Of a stretch of DNA of 64,000 nt, positions 18,248-26,725 are shown one piece after another; the first letter of the stretch is position 1; every line of letters begins with the position of its first letter. Made by a program: the position numbers and the translations under genes. Under the pieces are notes generated by a model, which worked only from the letters and a program-made list of their open reading frames with translations, had not been told where the DNA came from and ran no database searches. Origin of the DNA: WHSW01 sp963722175 (GTDB lineage Bacteria; Actinomycetota; Thermoleophilia; Solirubrobacterales; 70-9); contig CAVRKA010000004.1 of assembly GCA_963722175.1 (NCBI GenBank), forward strand, positions 1,480,993 through 1,544,992. Direction: 5' to 3'.

Positions 18248-18300
18248 GCGAATCGATCGGTCTCGCGGTCCCTATGCGCCCATCAGGCCGATCGGTTCGC
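18248..18300 (+). repeat. 53 bp inverted-repeat element, copy 1
   Basis: Arms GCGAATCGATCGGTCT and AGGCCGATCGGTTCGC pair almost fully around a 21 nt middle. The reverse complement of copy 3 (53640-53692) differs at only ~7 positions, and copy 2 is at 48716-48768. It lies between two convergent genes, which fits a bidirectional terminator, but the conserved middle argues for more. Confidence 0.75.
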
Positions 18301-18313
18301 GTTCGGGAAGCGC

Positions 18314-19024
18314 CTAGATCGGCTGCGAGGTCGGCCGGATCAGGATCTCGTTGACGTCGACGTGCTCGGGTTGGTCGAGTGCGAAGAGGACGGCGCGGGC
18401 GATGTCGTCGTCGTGAAGCGCCTTGTCGGGCCCGGGGCGGTTGTCGAAGAACGGCGTGTCGACCATCCCCGGCTCGATCACCGTCACCCGGATTCGCTGG
18501 TTGTCGTGCATCACCCGCAGCTCCTGGCGCAGGGCCTCGCCAATCGCGGTCACCCCCCACTTGGTCGCCGAGTAGAGCGAGCCGGGGAGTGCCCGGCGGC
18601 CCGCGACCGAGCTGGTGATCACGAAGTGGCCTGAGCCGCGCTCGAGCAGGTGGGGGAGCGTGGCGCGGATCGTCAGCGCCACCCCGAGCACGTTGGTGAG
18701 CACCATCTCGCGCCAGTGCTCGGGCGACTCCTCCAAAAAGCCGCGGGTGGCGCCGAAGCCGGCGTTCGCGAACACGGAGTCGAAGCCGCCGAAGGCGTCG
18801 ATCGCCGCGGCCACGAGCGCCTCGTTGTCGGCCCACTCGGTGACGTCGCAGCGCACGGCGATCGCCCGCTCGGGGCCGCCGAGCTCGGCCGCCAGCTCCT
18901 CGAGCTTGTCCTCCGAACGGGCGCCCAGCACGAGCCGCGCGCCGGACTCGGCCGCCGCGCGGGCGGTCGCGGCTCCGATCCCGCTCGAGGCGCCGGTGAT
19001 CAGCAGGACGGGGTCGTCGGCCAT
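18314..19024 (-). CDS. Short-chain dehydrogenase/reductase
   Basis: 236 residues, a classical SDR. The cofactor motif TGASSGIG is at the N-terminus, NAG follows the central strand (SVFANAGFGA), and the catalytic Ser and Tyr-x-x-x-Lys are present (VITSSVAGRR, SLYSATKWGV). The Arg after the second strand (LGARSEDK) suggests NADP(H). Substrate unknown. It begins 50 bases from the divergent CcmE gene and ends against the 53 bp repeat element that separates it from the peroxidase gene. Confidence 0.88.
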   Translation of the reverse strand: MADDPVLLITGASSGIGAATARAAAESGARLVLGARSEDKLEELAAELGGPERAIAVRCDVTEWADNEALVAAAIDAFGGFDSVFANAGFGATRGFLEESPEHWREMVLTNVLGVALTIRATLPHLLERGSGHFVITSSVAGRRALPGSLYSATKWGVTAIGEALRQELRVMHDNQRIRVTVIEPGMVDTPFFDNRPGPDKALHDDDIARAVLFALDQPEHVDVNEILIRPTSQPI

Positions 19025-19074
19025 CGGGGCTTCAAGTTACCCGAGCCCGACCGCCATAATCCGGGGTCCGCCCA

Positions 19075-19497
19075 ATGGACCCCGACCGCAAGCGAAAGAT
19101 CCGCCTCATCGTCGCGCTGAGCGCCGCGGTGCTGCTCGCCGCCGGCCTCGTCTACACGTCGTTCAGCGCCTCGAGCGAGGCGAGGCAGCCTTCGGACCTG
19201 CAGGGGGTGAGCGGCGGCAACTACGAGCTCACCGGCAAGGTCGCGCCCGAATCGGTTTCCCACCAGGGCTCCGAGCTGCGCTTCCACGTCGCCGACCGCG
19301 ACGATCCCTCGGCGACGATCCCGGTTGTCTACACAGGCACCGTCCCCGACCCGTTCCGCGAGGGGCGGGAGGTGATCGTCTCGGGGACGGTCGACAACGG
19401 CACCTTCGTCGCCGAGAAGGACAGCCTGATCACCAAGTGCCCGTCGAAGTTCGCCGACGAGGCCGAGGCCGATCCCGAGCACGTCGTCATCCAGTAG
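19075..19497 (+). CDS. ccmE: Cytochrome c maturation haem chaperone CcmE, Cys-type variant
   Basis: 140 residues: one N-terminal membrane anchor (IVALSAAVLLAAGLVYTSF) and an OB-fold periplasmic domain (NYELTGKVAPESV, SELRFHVADRD, VVYTGTVPDPFREGREVIVS). CcmE carries haem to the CcmF lyase. In most bacteria haem attaches to the His of an HxxxY motif; here the matching position is Cys and the Tyr is Phe (LITKCPSKF). Cys-type CcmE (CxxxY) is known from some bacteria and archaea; CxxxF would be a further change. Followed by an STAS gene, then CcmF 1 kb on. Confidence 0.88.
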   Translation: MDPDRKRKIRLIVALSAAVLLAAGLVYTSFSASSEARQPSDLQGVSGGNYELTGKVAPESVSHQGSELRFHVADRDDPSATIPVVYTGTVPDPFREGREVIVSGTVDNGTFVAEKDSLITKCPSKFADEAEADPEHVVIQ

Positions 19498-19542
19498 TGG
19501 ATTTACCGCCGCGGGCGGGTAGTGACGTATCGGAGGGGCCCG

Positions 19543-19896
19543 ATGATCACTCACGCTTCGCTGCAGCCGGAGCTCGACTGCGAGCTCGTTGCCTTCTATG
19601 GCGAGCTGGACGCTGCCGCGGCTCCGGACCTGATGACGCGGCTCGAGGAGGTCACCGGGCCGCCGGCCGCGTGTCTGCTGATCGACCTCTGCGGCTGCAG
19701 CTTCATCGACTCGCTCGGCATCGCCACCCTCGTCGCGGGGGTGCGGGCGATGATCGACCGCGGCCGGCAGGCGGTGGTCGCCTGCGACCACCCGAGCGTG
19801 CGGCGCACGATGGAGCAGACCGGGCTCGACGAGGTCGTCGAGATCTACTGGTCCCGTGACGAGGCGGTCAGCGCGCTGACGGCCGAAGCGCGCTGA
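19543..19896 (+). CDS. STAS-domain anti-sigma factor antagonist
   Basis: 117 residues. ATG 19543 is chosen because GGAGGGG ends four bases before it; an upstream GTG has no such site. The STAS domain is complete, with the phosphorylatable Ser in SFIDSLGIATLVAGVRAM and the flanking strand CLLIDLCG. Proteins of the SpoIIAA/RsbV type bind an anti-sigma kinase when unphosphorylated and so release a sigma factor. No partner kinase or phosphatase gene is nearby. It sits between CcmE and CcmF but has no evident tie to haem handling. Confidence 0.85.
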   Translation: MITHASLQPELDCELVAFYGELDAAAAPDLMTRLEEVTGPPAACLLIDLCGCSFIDSLGIATLVAGVRAMIDRGRQAVVACDHPSVRRTMEQTGLDEVVEIYWSRDEAVSALTAEAR

Positions 19897-19909
19897 CCAT
19901 TCGCCGGGC

Positions 19910-20368
19910 TTAGTTTCCGAACTCGGAGTTGATCTGCTCGATCAGGCTGTTGACCTCGGTCTGCGCCGTGGTCACCGACTGCTGGAGCTCGACCGCGGCC
20001 TGCGCTGCCTGCTGCGCGTTGCCGCTCTCGAACGCGTCGGCCGCGTTGTTGATGTCGTCGGAGACCTGGCTCAGCTGCTGGGTCAGCTGGTCGTGCAGGT
20101 CGACGACCTCCTCGGGCGGATCGATCGCGGCGAGGTCGTCGGCGCCCTGGCTGAAGGCGTCGGCGATCTGGTGACCGACGTCGGCGGCCTCCTGCGGGTT
20201 GCTGGGCGCCGAGGTGCTGGCCTCGGTGGCCGCGTCGGCGATGTCCGTCTGGATCGCGTTCACCTCGTCGACGTAGTCGTTCTGCTCCTCGTTGCCGCAG
20301 CCGGCGGCGATCGCGGCCGCCGCGGCGACTGCGATCACGACCCCGAATACGCGTGTGCGTGGCTTCAT
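19910..20368 (-). CDS. Helical lipoprotein of unknown function
   Basis: 152 residues. The lipobox is AAAAAIAAGCGNEE, so it is lipid-anchored. The mature part is rich in Ala, Gln, Asp and Ser with heptad-like spacing (DLHDQLTQQLSQVSDDIN, AVELQQSVTTAQTEVNSLIE) and should be almost wholly helical, probably a coiled coil. No catalytic motif is seen. GGAGGTCAG lies just before the ATG. It is divergent from CcmF with 111 bases between. Confidence 0.75.
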   Translation of the reverse strand: MKPRTRVFGVVIAVAAAAAIAAGCGNEEQNDYVDEVNAIQTDIADAATEASTSAPSNPQEAADVGHQIADAFSQGADDLAAIDPPEEVVDLHDQLTQQLSQVSDDINNAADAFESGNAQQAAQAAVELQQSVTTAQTEVNSLIEQINSEFGN

Positions 20369-20479
20369 CTGCTGACCTCCCTGATGGGGACACCGACCGG
20401 CGTGGACGACCGCGCAAGACTAACCGCCGATCCGGCGTTGCGATAATCGCTCGGTGCCGCACCCGGAAGCCTCCATCTG

Positions 20480-22690
20480 ATGGTCGAGCTCGGGGCCGCC
20501 TGCCTGATCGCCGCGCCGTTCGCATGCCTGTATGCGGCGGGCGCCGCCGTGCTCGGCGCCCGCCGCGGCGACCGGCGCCTGGTCGACTCGTCGCGGCGGT
20601 CGATCTACGCGCTCTGCGCGCTGCTCACGGTTTGCGTGATCGTGCTCGAGGCCGCGTTCCTGCGCTCGGACTTCTCGGTCGCCCTGGTCGCCGAGCATTC
20701 GTCGACCACGACCCCGACCGGCTACAAGCTGACCGCGATGTGGTCGAGCCAGGGCGGCTCGCTGCTGCTCTGGGCCTGGGTGCTGTCGATCGCCGCCAGC
20801 GGCGTCCTCTACCTGACCCGAAACCGCCATCGCGAGGTCGTTCCCTGGGCGACCGCGGTGCTCGCCGGGATCGGCCTGTTCTTCACCCTGCTGATGCTGC
20901 TCGCCAACGACGTCAACCCGTTCGGGCGCCTCGACCCGGCGCCGGCCGAGGGCGTGGGGCTGACGCCGCTGCTGCGCCACCCGATGATGGCGATCCACCC
21001 GGTGATGCTCTACTCGGGCTACGTGCTCTGGTCGATCCCGTTCGCGTTCGCGATCGGGGCGCTGATCAGCCGCCGCCTCGACGCGGCGTGGATCAGATCG
21101 ACCCGCCGCTTCGCGCTCGTCGCCTGGACCTTCCTGGGGATCGGGATCCTGCTCGGCAGCCGCTGGAGCTACTCGGAGCTCGGCTGGGGCGGCTACTGGG
21201 GGTGGGACGCGGTCGAGAACGCCTCGCTGATGCCGTGGCTGGTCGGCACCGCGTTCCTGCACTCGGTGATGGTCCAGGAAAAGCGCGGGATGCTGAAGGT
21301 CTGGAACGTGTCGATGATCGTCGCGACGTTCAGCCTCGCGCTGCTCGGCACCTTCCTGGTCCGCTCCGGGATCCTCGAGTCGATTCACGCCTTCGGCGCC
21401 TCGACCGTGGGCACGCCCCTGCTCTGCCTGATCGCGGTCGTGATCGCCGGCTCGGCGGCGCTGATCGTCTCGCGCCTCGACGACCTGCGCTCGGAGCGGC
21501 GGATCGAGTCGCTGGCGTCGCGCGAGGCCGTCTTTCTGGTCAACAACCTGCTCCTGGTCGGGCTCGCCGTCGTGATCTTCTGGGGCACCTTCTTCCCGCT
21601 GATCTCCGAGGCGATCACGGGCGAGAAGTCGTCGCTGGGCTCGCCCTGGTTCGACCGCTACACGGCGCCGCTGGCGATCGTCCTGGTCCTGTTCACGGGG
21701 ATCGGCCCGCTGCTCGCCTGGCGCCGGGTCAGCGCCGGCGCGTTGTGGCGACTGGTGCGGGCGCCGCTCGCCGTCGCCGCCGTCGCCACGGCCGCGGTCG
21801 CCGCGTTCACCGACGCGCTCGACCACCCGGCGGCGCTGGTCCTGTTCTCCTTCGCGTTCTTCGCCCTGGCTGCGCTGGCGGCGGAGTTCATCCGCGGCGC
21901 CGCGGCCCAGCGGGCACTGACCGGCGGCGGCGCGTTGACGGCGCTGCGCACGGTCGTCGCCCGCAACCGGCGCCGCTACGGCGGCTACACGGTCCACGCC
22001 GGGATCGCGATCCTGTTCCTGGCCGTCGCCGCCTCCTCGAGCTTCCAGACCTCGGAGGACGTGCGGATGAAGCCGGGCGACAGCGCCGAGGTCGGCGACT
22101 ACACCGTCACCTACGAGCGCCCGACCCAGTCGATCGACACCGCGGAGCAGAAGCTCACCTTCGGCGCCGTGCTCGCCGTCGAGCGCGACGGCGAGTCCTT
22201 CGCGAGCCTGCATCCGGCCCGCGAGTACTACTCGTCGGGCAGCGGCGACGCGACGATCGCCGGCTTCTTCGAGGGCGAGGCGACCAGCGAGGTGGGGCGC
22301 GAGACACGGGTCGGCGGCGACCTGTGGACGGCGATGCGCCCCGACCTCGCCCCGCTCGACGAGGTGATCGCCGAGGTCGATCACCGGCTGGCGGCCCGGC
22401 TGCCGGAGGTCGGGTCCGAGGGCCCGACCCCGGCGCAGGTCGAGGCAATGCGGGCCTACACCGACCGGCAGGGCGAGGTGATTCGCAACATCGCGGCGCT
22501 GTACGTCGCCAACCCGCTGCCGGTCGACTTCCGCGTCAACGTCAACCCGCTCGTGATCTGGATCTGGATCGGCGGCGCGATCGCGGTCGCCGGCGCCCTA
22601 ATCGCGGTGTGGCCGGCGCCCGAGGCGCGCCGGCGCCGGGTCGCCGACGTCTACGCCGCCCGCCTCGCCCGCGACCTCGGGCGCGCCTAG
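20480..22690 (+). CDS. ccmF: Haem lyase subunit CcmF/CcsA-type cytochrome c biogenesis protein
   Basis: 736 residues and more than ten membrane segments. The haem-handling WWD-like motif is clear (WGGYWGWDAVENASLMPWL), and His residues in conserved loops are present (MMAIHPVMLYSGY, GTAFLHSVMV). The large C-terminal external domain (~residues 520-700) is also present, as in CcmF. With CcmE delivering haem and CcmH/CcmG keeping cysteines reduced, it attaches haem to apocytochrome c. A small CcmI-like gene starts 14 bases downstream, so they form one unit. All ccm genes in the window are intact. Confidence 0.92.
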   Translation: MVELGAACLIAAPFACLYAAGAAVLGARRGDRRLVDSSRRSIYALCALLTVCVIVLEAAFLRSDFSVALVAEHSSTTTPTGYKLTAMWSSQGGSLLLWAWVLSIAASGVLYLTRNRHREVVPWATAVLAGIGLFFTLLMLLANDVNPFGRLDPAPAEGVGLTPLLRHPMMAIHPVMLYSGYVLWSIPFAFAIGALISRRLDAAWIRSTRRFALVAWTFLGIGILLGSRWSYSELGWGGYWGWDAVENASLMPWLVGTAFLHSVMVQEKRGMLKVWNVSMIVATFSLALLGTFLVRSGILESIHAFGASTVGTPLLCLIAVVIAGSAALIVSRLDDLRSERRIESLASREAVFLVNNLLLVGLAVVIFWGTFFPLISEAITGEKSSLGSPWFDRYTAPLAIVLVLFTGIGPLLAWRRVSAGALWRLVRAPLAVAAVATAAVAAFTDALDHPAALVLFSFAFFALAALAAEFIRGAAAQRALTGGGALTALRTVVARNRRRYGGYTVHAGIAILFLAVAASSSFQTSEDVRMKPGDSAEVGDYTVTYERPTQSIDTAEQKLTFGAVLAVERDGESFASLHPAREYYSSGSGDATIAGFFEGEATSEVGRETRVGGDLWTAMRPDLAPLDEVIAEVDHRLAARLPEVGSEGPTPAQVEAMRAYTDRQGEVIRNIAALYVANPLPVDFRVNVNPLVIWIWIGGAIAVAGALIAVWPAPEARRRRVADVYAARLARDLGRA

Positions 22691-22704
22691 CCTTCCGAGC
22701 TCGA

Positions 22705-23001
22705 ATGGAGGTCGTCCTCGCGCTCGTCATCTGTGCCGTGCTCGCGGCCTTCGTGCTCGCGCCGCTGCGTCGGCGCGACCGCCCCGAGGCGCCGCAGGAG
22801 AGCGCGGAGCTGGCCGACCTCGAGGCGCGCAAGGCGGCGCTCTACCGCCAGATCCGCGACGCCGAGCTCGACCGCGAGCAGGGCAAGCTCTCGCGCGCCG
22901 ACTGGGAGCGGCTCGACGCCGAGCTTCGCCGCGAGGCGATCGCCGTCCTGAAGCGGATCGATGCCGCCAAGAACGCCCCTGGCGAGATGACTGATTCCTG
23001 A
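22705..23001 (+). CDS. CcmI-like N-terminal-domain protein
   Basis: 98 residues: an N-terminal membrane segment (VVLALVICAVLAAFVLAPLR) and a charged helix (SAELADLEARKAALYRQIRD, LDREQGKLSRADWERLDAEL) with the typical spacing of the CcmI/CycH N-terminal part. The TPR domain that binds apocytochrome in full CcmI is absent, so this is the short form, probably docking on CcmF. It directly follows ccmF. Confidence 0.7.
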   Translation: MEVVLALVICAVLAAFVLAPLRRRDRPEAPQESAELADLEARKAALYRQIRDAELDREQGKLSRADWERLDAELRREAIAVLKRIDAAKNAPGEMTDS

Positions 23002-23055
23002 CCACCGTGTGCCCGGGGACGCGCGGGACCGAGCCGGGCGTGGCCGGCAAGCGAA

Positions 23056-23077
23056 GCCCGTACCTGAAGGTACGGGC
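23056..23077 (+). ncRNA. Perfect hairpin with TGAA tetraloop upstream of secG
   Basis: GCCCGTACC and GGTACGGGC form nine perfect pairs around TGAA, flanked by AAGCGAA on the left and GAGTGAAGAC on the right. There is no T run, so it is not a standard terminator. It could be part of a structured leader between the ccm unit and secG, but secG's own -10 lies downstream of it. Confidence 0.35.
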
Positions 23078-23151
23078 GAGTGAAGACGGGCGGGATCCGG
23101 CGACGGTATCCGCGCGTCATCCGGGCGTGCGGGGGTCGGGAATCATTCATC

Positions 23152-23157
23152 TACACT
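23152..23157 (+). promoter_or_regulatory. -10-like hexamer TACACT, leaderless start of secG
   Basis: TACACT ends seven bases before ATG 23165, with only GC-rich bases between and no ribosome site. Confidence 0.4.
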
Positions 23158-23164
23158 GCGCGCG

Positions 23165-23386
23165 ATGGAAAGCGTCCTCAACGTCGTTCAGGTCATCATC
23201 TCTGTCGTCCTCATCTTCCTGGTGCTCCTGCACTCGGGCAAGGACGCGGGGCTCTCCGGCGCCTTCGGGATCGGCGCCACTGGCGCCTCGGTCGGCGGCT
23301 CGCTGGTCGAACGCAACCTCGACCGGTGGACGATCTTCTTCGCGATCCTGTTCGTCATCAACACGCTCGTCCTGCTGAAGATCTGA
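23165..23386 (+). CDS. secG: Preprotein translocase subunit SecG
   Basis: 73 residues with two membrane spans (VVQVIISVVLIFLVLLHSGK and TIFFAILFVINTLVLLKI) and the conserved Gly-rich loop (GLSGAFGIGATGASVGGSL). SecG is the small subunit of the SecYEG channel and eases SecA-driven export. It precedes a solute-binding protein gene by about 25 bases. Length and topology are normal for the family. Confidence 0.92.
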   Translation: MESVLNVVQVIISVVLIFLVLLHSGKDAGLSGAFGIGATGASVGGSLVERNLDRWTIFFAILFVINTLVLLKI

Positions 23387-23410
23387 ACCACCCCCTCCAG
23401 GAGCCTCAGC

Positions 23411-24340
23411 CTGATCGCCACCGCGGCCGCGGTCGCGGCGATCGGCGCGGGCTGCGACGGCGACGAACCCGACAACGCGGCGATCGGCGCAGCCGCGCAG
23501 GGCGCCCCCTCGGCGACGCTCGAGTGGGCGGTGGCCGATCGCGTACGGACGGTCGATCCGCTGTACGCGACGACCGCGGCCGAGCTGCTCGCCGCCCGCC
23601 AGCTCCACGAGCCGCTGGTCGAGCAGCTCGACGCGCCGTTCGACGTCGCCCGCCGGTCTCCGGGCCTGGCACTCGCCGTGACGCCCTCGGCCGACGAGAC
23701 CGTCTGGCGGGCGCGGCTGCGGACCGGGGTGCGGTTCCAGGACGGGACGCCATTCAACGCGACGGCGGTGCTCGCCAACGTCGACCGCTGGCGCACGGTC
23801 GCCGCCGGCCGCGATCTGCTCGGCGAGCTGCTCGTCGACGCGCCGCGCCCCGACCTGGTCCGGTTCATCCTCCCGGCGCCCGACCCCGACTTCCCCGCGC
23901 GGCTGGCGTCGCCGCGGCTCGGGATCGTCTCGCCGAGGGCGATCGGCGCCGCGGTGGGCGGGCCGGTGGACACGGCCCGGCTGCCCGCGAGCGGCACCGG
24001 CCCGTTCGAGCTTCGCGAGCGCAGCCCCGACCGGGCGCTGCTGGCGCGCAACACGGGCTGGTGGGGCACCGATCGCGAGCTCGGGCCGGGGGTCGATCAG
24101 ATCGAGCTTCGCGTCGTCGCCGACCCCGGCGAGCGCGTCGCCGCGCTACGCGACGGCAGCGTTCGGGTCGCCGAGCTCGGGCGCGGCCGGCTGCGCGCCG
24201 TGCGCCGCGACCCGCTGCTCACCGCGCAGGCCAGTGACGGCGGCGTGCTCGGGCTGGAGCGCTCGGTGCGCGGGATCCCGGCCGGCGAGCCGGCGCCGCC
24301 GCTGAACGCCGTCTGGCTGACCGCGATCGACTCCGGCTAG
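23411..24340 (+). CDS. Family 5 (peptide/nickel-type) solute-binding lipoprotein, short, start unclear
   Basis: The frame opens right after the secG stop. No ATG, GTG or TTG precedes the lipobox (AAAVAAIGAGCDGDE); AGGAG at 23399-23403 sits seven bases before CTG 23411, so either CTG is used or a base is missing in the signal peptide. The body is SBP family 5 (WAVADRVRTVDPLYATTAAE, TGVRFQDGTPFNATAVLANV, ASGTGPFELRERSPDRALLA). At ~310 residues it lacks much of the second lobe of the usual ~500. No permease genes are adjacent. Binding may be altered; the role is uncertain. Confidence 0.65.
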   Translation: MIATAAAVAAIGAGCDGDEPDNAAIGAAAQGAPSATLEWAVADRVRTVDPLYATTAAELLAARQLHEPLVEQLDAPFDVARRSPGLALAVTPSADETVWRARLRTGVRFQDGTPFNATAVLANVDRWRTVAAGRDLLGELLVDAPRPDLVRFILPAPDPDFPARLASPRLGIVSPRAIGAAVGGPVDTARLPASGTGPFELRERSPDRALLARNTGWWGTDRELGPGVDQIELRVVADPGERVAALRDGSVRVAELGRGRLRAVRRDPLLTAQASDGGVLGLERSVRGIPAGEPAPPLNAVWLTAIDSG

Positions 24341-24352
24341 CGCGAGCGCTCG

Positions 24353-24380
24353 CCGACCCGCCCCCAGCGGGGCGGGTCGG
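24353..24380. terminator. 12 bp perfect GC hairpin between convergent genes
   Basis: CCGACCCGCCCC and GGGGCGGGTCGG pair perfectly around CAGC. It separates the solute-binding gene from the convergent fibre gene and fits a bidirectional terminator, though there is no T run. Confidence 0.55.
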
Positions 24381-24407
24381 CCCGAGGTTCGGAGCTTTCA
24401 GCGCCGC

Positions 24408-25488
24408 CTAGTCGGCGACCCTTGCCGCGGTGATCTGGTTGACGCCCAGATCGATGTCGGCGTTCTGAACTGGGTGCAGAACGTCCGCGCGGTATGCGAG
24501 CCGGCGGACAGCACGCCGCTGAGCGCGGTCAGCGCCATCGTCCCGTTCTGCGGGAACGGGTGGCTGTCTCCCGCGTCAAGCGCGCCGAAGCTCTGCTGCA
24601 GTCCGATGTCGACACCGTCCACTTGGAGCCTGCAGGCCATGTCGGCACCGGGATCGCCCACGTCGCTGGCGACCCACCATTCGCCGGTGGCGTTGACCAG
24701 CAGCTTGCCGGGCTGGTTCAGGGTCGAACGTGGCGGCGGCGCAGACCTCGCCGTCCTCGTCGTCGTCAGTTGCAGTCGGTGTCGCCGCCGTAACCGGCAT
24801 CGAAGACGTTCGACGTGTCGCCCGCGGTCAGCGACCCATCGATGATCTGAGATCCCCAACCTGGTTGAACCGATTGTCGAACGAGCGTCGGTTGCGATCT
24901 CGGCGGAACCGACCGAGTCGCCTGCGAGCTCGTCGCCACCGACCGAGTCGGTGCCGAGATCACCAATGCCCAGCCGAGCCATCGGTGATGTGGTTTCCGC
25001 CGATCTGGTCGTTGCCGATGTCGAACCCGGTGATCGTCCCGTCGATGATCTCCTCGTCGCCGTTGAAGCCGTTGTCCCCGATAGCCGGTGCCCGCGAGGT
25101 CGGCTCCGGTCACGGCGCCGTCGGCGATCTCGGCGGTGCCGAGCGCGCCGATCTCCGCCGGGCCGAGGCTGCTGGTGTTGTCGATGTCGAGGTTGGTGAG
25201 GCTGTTGTTCTCGACCTTCGGCGAGCTGACCGCGCCGGCGAGGATGTTCGTGCCGCCGACCGCGCCGTTGGCGAGGTCCTGGCGGTCGATCGTGCCGTTG
25301 AGGATGTCGCCCGAGGTCAGCTCGCCGGTGCCGATGTCGGCGGCCTTCACCTCGCCGTTGACGATGTCGTCGCTGAATACCGTGTTGGTGCCGTCGAGCG
25401 CCATCGCCGTTCCGCTCATCGCAAAGCAGAACAGGGCGATGTAGCCGACGACGTTGCTGCGCAGGTGTGCGCGGATCCGATCGGACAT
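24408..25488 (-). pseudogene. Stalk-head fibre protein, tandem copy A, several frameshifts
   Basis: Same start, leader (VVGYIALFCFAMSGTAMA) and first ~140 residues as copies B-D. The frame shifts near 25080, again around 24960-24850, near 24730 and near 24470, then ends at the same place as its paralogues (TAG at 24408-24410). The head is recognisable in pieces (LLVNATGEWWVASDVGDPG, MALTALSGVLSAGSHTARTF). Its stalk has extra repeats (DLGTDSVGGDELAG) shared with copy D. As written it is broken; because the sister copies are intact this may be decay of a redundant copy or error. Confidence 0.6.
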
Positions 25489-25571
25489 GGGGGCCTCCGT
25501 GCCTGTGGGTTGAAGCTCGCCGAGTGATTTCGGTCGAGCGTGCCTGCGCTAGCCATACCACGGATCCGGCC
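25489..25571 (-). promoter_or_regulatory. Conserved leader of fibre copy A
   Basis: About 80 bases upstream of the ATG are nearly identical in copies A-D: GGATCCGTGGTATG with a possible extended -10, CTCGACCGAAATCACTCGG, and GGAGG before the start. A shared promoter and 5' UTR are likely. Confidence 0.5.
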
Positions 25572-25598
25572 GGCCCGAAGCTCGGGTCTTAGTGCCCC

Positions 25599-26552
25599 TC
25601 AGTCGTCGATCCTCGCCGCGGTGATCTGGTTGAAGTCGAGGTCGATGTTGGCGTTGACCTGGGTGCAGAACGTCTGCACGTTGTGCACGCCCGGGCTCAG
25701 CACGCCGCTGAGCGCGGTGAGTGCCATCGTCCCGTTCTGCGGATTCGGGTGGTTCGCTCCCGCCTCGCCGATGCTCTGCGGGCCCCCGATGTCCGCGTCG
25801 TCCACCTGGAGCACGCAGTCCATCTGGACCCCGTCCCCGCCGCTGGCGGAAGAATGCCACTCGCCGGTGGCGTTGACCAGCAGCTTGCCGGGCTCAGTCA
25901 GGGTGAGCGTGGTGCCGGCGCAGATCTCACCGTCCTCGTCGTTGTCCGTGCAGGCAGCGTTGCTGCCGTAACCGGCCTCGAAGACGCGCGACGTGTCGCC
26001 CGCGGTCAGGGATCCATCGGCGATGTGGTCCCCGTTGATCTGGTCGTCTCCGATGTCGAACCCGTTGATCGTGCCGTCGATGATCTCCTGGTCGCCGTTG
26101 AAGCCGTTGTCCCCGATGCCTGTGCCCGCGAGGTCGTCTCCGGTCACGGTCTGGTCGGCGATCTCGTCGCTGCGGACCGAGCCGGTGGCGAGCTCCGCGG
26201 CGCCGAGCTCGCCGATCTCCGCCGGGGCGAGGCTGTTGGTGTTGGCGATGTCCAGGTTGGTGAGGCTGCCGTTTGCGACCTTCGGCGAGCTGACCGAGCC
26301 GGTGATCAGGTTCGCGCCGCCGACCGCGCCGTTGGCGAGGTCCTGCTGGTCGATGGTGCCGTTGAGGATGTCGCCCGAGGTCAGCTCGCCGGTGCCGATG
26401 TCCGCGGCGCTTACCTCCCCGTTGACGATGTCGTCTGAGAAAACCGTGTTGGTGCCGTCGAGCGCCATCGCCGAGCCGCTCATCGCAAAGCAGAACAGGG
26501 CGATGTAGCCGACGACGTTGCTGCGCAGGTGCGCGCGGATCCGATCGGACAT
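25599..26552 (-). CDS. Stalk-head fibre protein, tandem copy B
   Basis: 317 residues, intact. After the hydrophobic leader (VVGYIALFCFAMSGSAMA), residues ~35-185 are ten-residue repeats ([DE]-[IL]-x-x-G-x-[VIL]-x-x-x; e.g. DIGTGELTSG, DILNGTIDQQ, DLANGAVGGA), expected to form a beta-solenoid stalk. The head (residues ~190-317) is beta-rich with an Asp-rich loop (CTDNDEDGEICAG), Cys pairs and LLVNATGEWHSS, VLSPGVHNVQTFC. In sequence layout the head recalls C1q/TNF-like jelly rolls; this is inference. Likely exported and surface displayed. Confidence 0.75.
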   Translation of the reverse strand: MSDRIRAHLRSNVVGYIALFCFAMSGSAMALDGTNTVFSDDIVNGEVSAADIGTGELTSGDILNGTIDQQDLANGAVGGANLITGSVSSPKVANGSLTNLDIANTNSLAPAEIGELGAAELATGSVRSDEIADQTVTGDDLAGTGIGDNGFNGDQEIIDGTINGFDIGDDQINGDHIADGSLTAGDTSRVFEAGYGSNAACTDNDEDGEICAGTTLTLTEPGKLLVNATGEWHSSASGGDGVQMDCVLQVDDADIGGPQSIGEAGANHPNPQNGTMALTALSGVLSPGVHNVQTFCTQVNANIDLDFNQITAARIDD

Positions 26553-26634
26553 GGAGGCCTCCGTGGCTGAGGGTCGAGGCTCGCCGAGTGATTTCGGTCG
26601 AGCGTGCCTACGCTAGGCATACCACGGATCCGGC
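26553..26634 (-). promoter_or_regulatory. Conserved leader of fibre copy B
   Basis: Same block as upstream of copies A, C and D, with a few substitutions near the ribosome site (GGAGGCCTCC). Confidence 0.5.
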
Positions 26635-26675
26635 CGTGTTCCGCATCCAATGAACGGCCGGCGAGCAGGCGGCGC

Positions 26676-26702
26676 CCGCGGCGGCGCGACCGGCCGCCGC
26701 GG
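26676..26702 (-). terminator. GC hairpin downstream of fibre copy C
   Basis: CCGCGGCGG and CCGCCGCGG pair over nine bases around a nine-base loop, 24 bases after the copy C stop. Confidence 0.4.
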
Positions 26703-26725
26703 AAGCCCGGAGCTTTCAACGCCTC

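Noticed and set aside
19055..19060. CATAAT before ccmE as a leaderless -10
   Set aside because: It lies 14 bases from the ATG, outside the six to eight seen in the other cases; it may still be a normal -10.
20353..23001. A single 882-codon frame running through ccmF
   Set aside because: The first ~780 codons are an Arg/Gly/Pro-rich shadow of ccmF in another frame; only the last 98 codons are the CcmI-like protein.
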